Positions 6,913-9,413 of a stretch of 9,413 nt of DNA are shown here, piece after piece; within the stretch, counting starts at the first letter, position 1, and every line of letters starts with the position of its first letter. A program made the translations under genes and the position numbers. The stretch is from NCBI GenBank assembly GCA_937859895.1, contig CALMAV010000104.1:1-9413 (forward strand). The letters run 5' to 3'. The DNA is from an uncultured Bryobacterales bacterium. GTDB lineage: Bacteria > Acidobacteriota > Terriglobia > Bryobacterales > Bryobacteraceae. The notes below the pieces were generated by a model. That model was not told where the DNA came from, did no database searches, and saw only the letters and a program-made list of their open reading frames with translations.

Positions 6913-7179
6913 TTGCCAAACCCTTCTGACTCGCCCGAAAAAACTCCCTTTGACACCATTGAGAGTGCCTTGGAATTCGTGCAACTCCTGCAGCGAGAAT
7001 CAGAACGGACGAGAGCGGAGATAGAGAGCCTGATGGAGAGCGATGACAGCGCCAGTTCCCGCCGTTTGGAGGCGTTACGACTCGTGCTTCACAAGCTGAC
7101 GCAACTGCACTCCTATATGGAGTCAAGTGCGCGCGTCCTACACGACTTGCAGGCTTTGCGTACCTTATTGCTCCGCTAA
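6913..7179 (+). CDS. Small helical protein of unknown function
   Basis: From the TTG at 6913 this encodes 88 residues. A short proline-rich lead (PNPSDSPEKTPFD) is followed by what looks like two or three long amphipathic helices. The first is TIESALEFVQLLQRESERTRAEIESLM at about 14-41. A second helical stretch, SRRLEALRLVLHKLTQLHSYM and onward, runs to the end, with a hydrophobic repeat consistent with a coiled coil or helical hairpin. There is no signal peptide, membrane span, cysteine or catalytic motif. I recall similar short proteins in Acidobacteriota genomes but can name no function. An upstream GTG (6850) would give 109 residues, but that extension is poorly supported. Its stop overlaps the stop of the convergent RDD gene by 4 bases. 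It is probably real, given codon-like composition and helical periodicity. Confidence 0.65.
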   Translation: MPNPSDSPEKTPFDTIESALEFVQLLQRESERTRAEIESLMESDDSASSRRLEALRLVLHKLTQLHSYMESSARVLHDLQALRTLLLR

Positions 7180-7760
7180 GCTACCGGCACTGTATAAGCT
7201 ATCTCTGGCTTATGAAACACATTGGTTCCGGCAAGCACGTCACCCAAGCGCCGGCCTCCAACCAGCAGAAGTATCAGCTCAATTGGCAGAACGATAAGTA
7301 GGCCGATAAACCAAAACAGAATACCGGCAAGAGGAATCAACTCGAGGAAAACAGCAAGAGCAATCGGGATATTCCGAATGATTCGCTGCGACGTTGTGGA
7401 GGGAGAGCCACCAGCACTCAGGACGATGCTTCCGGTAAACGACTTGCCCAGGCTTGCCCCATTGATGTCGCGCAGTAGCCAGTAACAGCCGGTGATCAGT
7501 CCAAACATCATCCACCCGAGTATTGGCACAAAGTGGAGTACCGATAGAATCAGGCACGGCAGAAGGTCAATCAAGTACGCCAGTATTCGCCGTCCAAGAT
7601 TTTCCCGTTCGGGAACAATGGCTACAGGCGCGGACCTATATGGAGAAGGCGTCGTCGGCTGGCCCTCAAAAGAGGAGCCTACTGAACCGAAAGACTGTCC
7701 ACAGTTGCTGCAAAAGCGGATTCCGTTGTGTTGCAGAGTTCCACAATTAGGACATTGCAT
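7176..7760 (-). CDS. Zinc-ribbon and RDD-domain membrane protein
   Basis: The protein has 194 residues. The N-terminus holds a zinc-ribbon with two CxxC knuckles: C3/C6 (CPNCG) and C17/C20 (CSNCG). A flexible proline/serine linker follows (about 22-50). The rest is an RDD domain (about 53-185): arginine-rich start ENLGRRILAYLIDLL with R57/R58 and D65, and hydrophobic membrane segments at about 60-95 and 131-167. The polar motifs RDINGASLGK (97-106) and GGRRLGDVLAGT (168-179) are also present. RDD proteins are inner-membrane proteins, some linked to ion or solute transport, but most have no known role. The zinc-ribbon probably lies in the cytoplasm. The ATG at 7760 has GGAG about 10 bases upstream. 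The gene is divergent from the second amidohydrolase and convergent, with a 4-base overlap, with the small helical protein gene. Confidence 0.9.
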   Translation of the reverse strand: MQCPNCGTLQHNGIRFCSNCGQSFGSVGSSFEGQPTTPSPYRSAPVAIVPERENLGRRILAYLIDLLPCLILSVLHFVPILGWMMFGLITGCYWLLRDINGASLGKSFTGSIVLSAGGSPSTTSQRIIRNIPIALAVFLELIPLAGILFWFIGLLIVLPIELILLLVGGRRLGDVLAGTNVFHKPEIAYTVPVA

Positions 7761-7856
7761 GATTCTTGATCTCCGGGAAGCTTGCTCTAAGAATACGAAA
7801 TTTGTTGCGCAACTGTTCCGTTAGGCGCCCGTGTAATACTCAATGAAAATTCCAAA

Positions 7857-9176
7857 GTGCGAATACTTTCATCTCTCATCTTGCTCGGTGTTGTGACAGT
7901 TTCGAGTTCGCTTCTGCAAGCGCAGGTCACAAGCGGAAACGCAGTGGTGCGCTGTGGTTCGCTGCTAAACCCGGCGACAAATCAGGTAACGCACGACGCA
8001 TTGATCGTCGTCGAAAACGGTCTGGTTAAGGAGGTGTCAACCGCTGCGCTAGGGGGAGCTGCAACCGGCTCAACTGCTGTTGACGTAAGCCGTGGCTTTT
8101 GTCTCCCGGGATTGATCGATGTACATGATCACCTAACGGCAGACCCCAAGCACTCCGGTTATGCATCGCTGGGCGTATCGGTCCCGCGGCAGGCAATCAC
8201 CGGAGCCAAGAATGCGCGGCTGACGCTTCTGGCTGGATTCACGACAGTGCGCAATGTGGGGGCAGAGGGCTTCAGCGATGTAGCCCTACGTGACGGTATC
8301 AATGACGGAGAGATACCTGGACCGCGTTTGTTTGTGTCGGGCCCGCCACTTGGCATTACAGGCGGTCATTGCGATGAAAATCTCTTAGCACCTGAGTTCA
8401 AATTCAGCAGCACCGGCGTGGCAGATGGCCCTTGGGCGGCGCGGCAGAAAGTTCGCGAGGTCATCAAGTATGGCGCCGATGTGATCAAGATTTGCGCGTC
8501 GGGAGGAGTGCTCTCCAAGGGCGATGCGCCGGGAGCCGAACAGTACACACCGGAGGAGATGAAGGCGATTGCTGACGAGGCGCATAAGCTGGGACGCAAA
8601 GTAGCTGCACATGCTCATGGCACTCAGGCGATTAAGGACGCCATTGTAGCGGGCATCGATTCAATTGAGCACGCCAGCTTAATCGATGCTGAAGGAATCC
8701 AGCTAGCCAAACAGCATGGGACCTACCTGGTGTTCGATATCTACAACGACACGTATATTCTGAACGAAGGGCCGAAAGTCGGCATGCTGCCTGAATCTAT
8801 TGAGAAAGAGAAAGCCATCGGCAAATTGCAACGAGCCAACTTTCGGAAAGCCTATCTAGCGGGCGCGCCTCTTGCGTTTGGAACCGATGGCGGCGTATAT
8901 CCCCATGGAGACAACGCAAAGCAACTGGCCACCATGGTTGAGTTTGGAGCAAAGCCGATCGAAGCGATCCAGTTTGCCACTGTTAATTCCGCCAAGTTGC
9001 TGAATTTGGACGGCAAGGCAGGCGCGATCCTGCCGGGCTCATATGCTGATCTGATAGCAGTGGACAGTGACCCTCGTGTTCACGTTGACGTTCTGGAAAA
9101 CGTGAAGTTTGTGATGAAGGGTGGGCGGGTTTATAAGAACGAATGGCAGGGCGCGCCGGCTCTCTCAACGAAGTAG
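7857..9176 (+). CDS. Secreted metal-dependent amidohydrolase (prolidase-like)
   Basis: This 439-residue amidohydrolase superfamily protein is of the Xaa-Pro dipeptidase-like type. It begins with a hydrophobic Sec signal (RILSSLILLGVVTVSSSLLQAQ, about 2-23) and a beta-sandwich segment (HDALIVVENGLVKEV). Barrel metal ligands are present: H90 and H92 (DVHDHL), candidate carboxylated lysine K211 (VIKICASGG), H252 or H254 (AAHAHG), H272 (IEHAS) and D344 (GTDGG). The IKICASGGV and AHAHG motifs are typical of bacterial enzymes that cleave dipeptides with C-terminal proline or basic residues; the exact substrate is not determinable. It is probably periplasmic. The start is uncertain: the GTG at 7857 has no Shine-Dalgarno and gives a signal with only one basic residue. 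An ATG at 7843 is out of frame. This gene is a clear superfamily relative of the amidohydrolase at the other end of the window but not a close copy of it. Confidence 0.92.
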   Translation: MRILSSLILLGVVTVSSSLLQAQVTSGNAVVRCGSLLNPATNQVTHDALIVVENGLVKEVSTAALGGAATGSTAVDVSRGFCLPGLIDVHDHLTADPKHSGYASLGVSVPRQAITGAKNARLTLLAGFTTVRNVGAEGFSDVALRDGINDGEIPGPRLFVSGPPLGITGGHCDENLLAPEFKFSSTGVADGPWAARQKVREVIKYGADVIKICASGGVLSKGDAPGAEQYTPEEMKAIADEAHKLGRKVAAHAHGTQAIKDAIVAGIDSIEHASLIDAEGIQLAKQHGTYLVFDIYNDTYILNEGPKVGMLPESIEKEKAIGKLQRANFRKAYLAGAPLAFGTDGGVYPHGDNAKQLATMVEFGAKPIEAIQFATVNSAKLLNLDGKAGAILPGSYADLIAVDSDPRVHVDVLENVKFVMKGGRVYKNEWQGAPALSTK

Positions 9177-9210
9177 CCAACGCGTTACGGAGTGATGGCA
9201 AAATTGAGAA

Positions 9211-9413
9211 ATGTCCCGTTTCTATCACGAACTTCACGACCGTGAACTCTTGGTTCAAGCCGCCATCACTGTGCGCGAACTGCAGCGACGGGGCTTGGTG
9301 GATGTCTTGATTCCAGAGGTAGATAAGAACGAGTTTGAGAAGCAGCAATCAACTGCTTTCCCACGCCGCCTGGCAAATGTTTGTAACGAGAATGGGCGGC
9401 TGATGCTGGTAGT
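9211..9413 (+). CDS. Unrecognised protein, 3' end beyond the window
   Basis: An ATG at 9211 opens a frame that stays open to the last base, giving at least 67 residues. It begins MSRFYHELHDRELLVQ and continues with AAITVRELQRRGLVDVLIPE. The first 30 residues look like an amphipathic helix rich in charged residues. There is no signal peptide or membrane segment. It starts 34 bases after the amidohydrolase stop on the same strand, so it may share its transcript. The Shine-Dalgarno is weak; the nearest GGAG is about 18 bases upstream. The ATG at 9195 leads to an early stop. I do not recognise the family, and too little is visible to propose a function. Confidence 0.5.
   Translation, partial: MSRFYHELHDRELLVQAAITVRELQRRGLVDVLIPEVDKNEFEKQQSTAFPRRLANVCNENGRLMLV

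Noticed and set aside
6794..7024. 76-residue + strand frame starting ATGTCTCAC
   Set aside because: It is out of frame with the better-supported helical protein over its second half, has no ribosome-binding site, and has a low-complexity shadow-like composition.
7804..7813. Perfect 10-base palindrome GTTGCGCAAC in the divergent region before the second amidohydrolase
   Set aside because: About nine perfect 10-base palindromes are expected by chance in a window this size, and no promoter elements line up with it.
9191..9270. 9-base inverted repeat AGTGATGGC / GCCATCACT
   Set aside because: One arm lies inside the downstream coding frame, the loop is over 60 bases, and several such pairs are expected by chance.

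Overview
The window is an ordinary-looking stretch of bacterial chromosome, about mid-50s %GC by eye. It holds ten genes or gene fragments packed on both strands, with short intergenic gaps and no RNA genes, mobile elements, CRISPR arrays or long repeats that I can see. The gene set suggests a soil-type acidobacterium (Acidobacteriota, Terriglobia-like): secreted prolidase-type amidohydrolases, a Tat-exported sugar phosphate isomerase/epimerase family protein, a small helical protein of a type I associate with that phylum, and weak or absent Shine-Dalgarno sequences on several genes. This placement is from family memory only, with no marker gene in the window.

Layout. (a) 1-398 (+) is the 3' part of a TlpA/ResA-type thioredoxin with a WCPPC active site. 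(b) 446-1900 (-) is a secreted metal-dependent amidohydrolase, facing the thioredoxin tail to tail. (c) 2005-2790 (-) is an AraC-family regulator and 2840-3220 (+) is a small VOC (glyoxalase-fold) protein. They are divergent and share a very short control region. (d) 3236-4585 (-) is a complete cytochrome P450, convergent with the VOC gene. It is divergent from the transaldolase at 4729-5736 (+), which ends in a textbook intrinsic terminator at 5767-5798. (e) 5818-6760 (+) is a Tat-signal xylose-isomerase-like TIM-barrel protein broken in the middle by a frame-disrupting deletion. (f) 6913-7179 (+) is a small helical protein of unknown function. It is convergent, with a 4-base overlap, with 7176-7760 (-), a zinc-ribbon plus RDD-domain membrane protein. 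(g) 7857-9176 (+) is a second secreted amidohydrolase. (h) 9211-9413 (+) is the start of an unrecognised gene that runs off the window.

How the genes relate. I do not see one coherent pathway. The two amidohydrolases are probably exported peptide-bond or cyclic-amide hydrolases, and transaldolase is a housekeeping pentose-phosphate enzyme. The P450 lacks redox partners in the window. The AraC/VOC pair is the clearest candidate regulatory unit. The most solid anomaly is the disrupted isomerase gene. I found no convincing evidence of an undescribed multi-gene system; the remaining findings are small-scale regulatory or gene-integrity observations.
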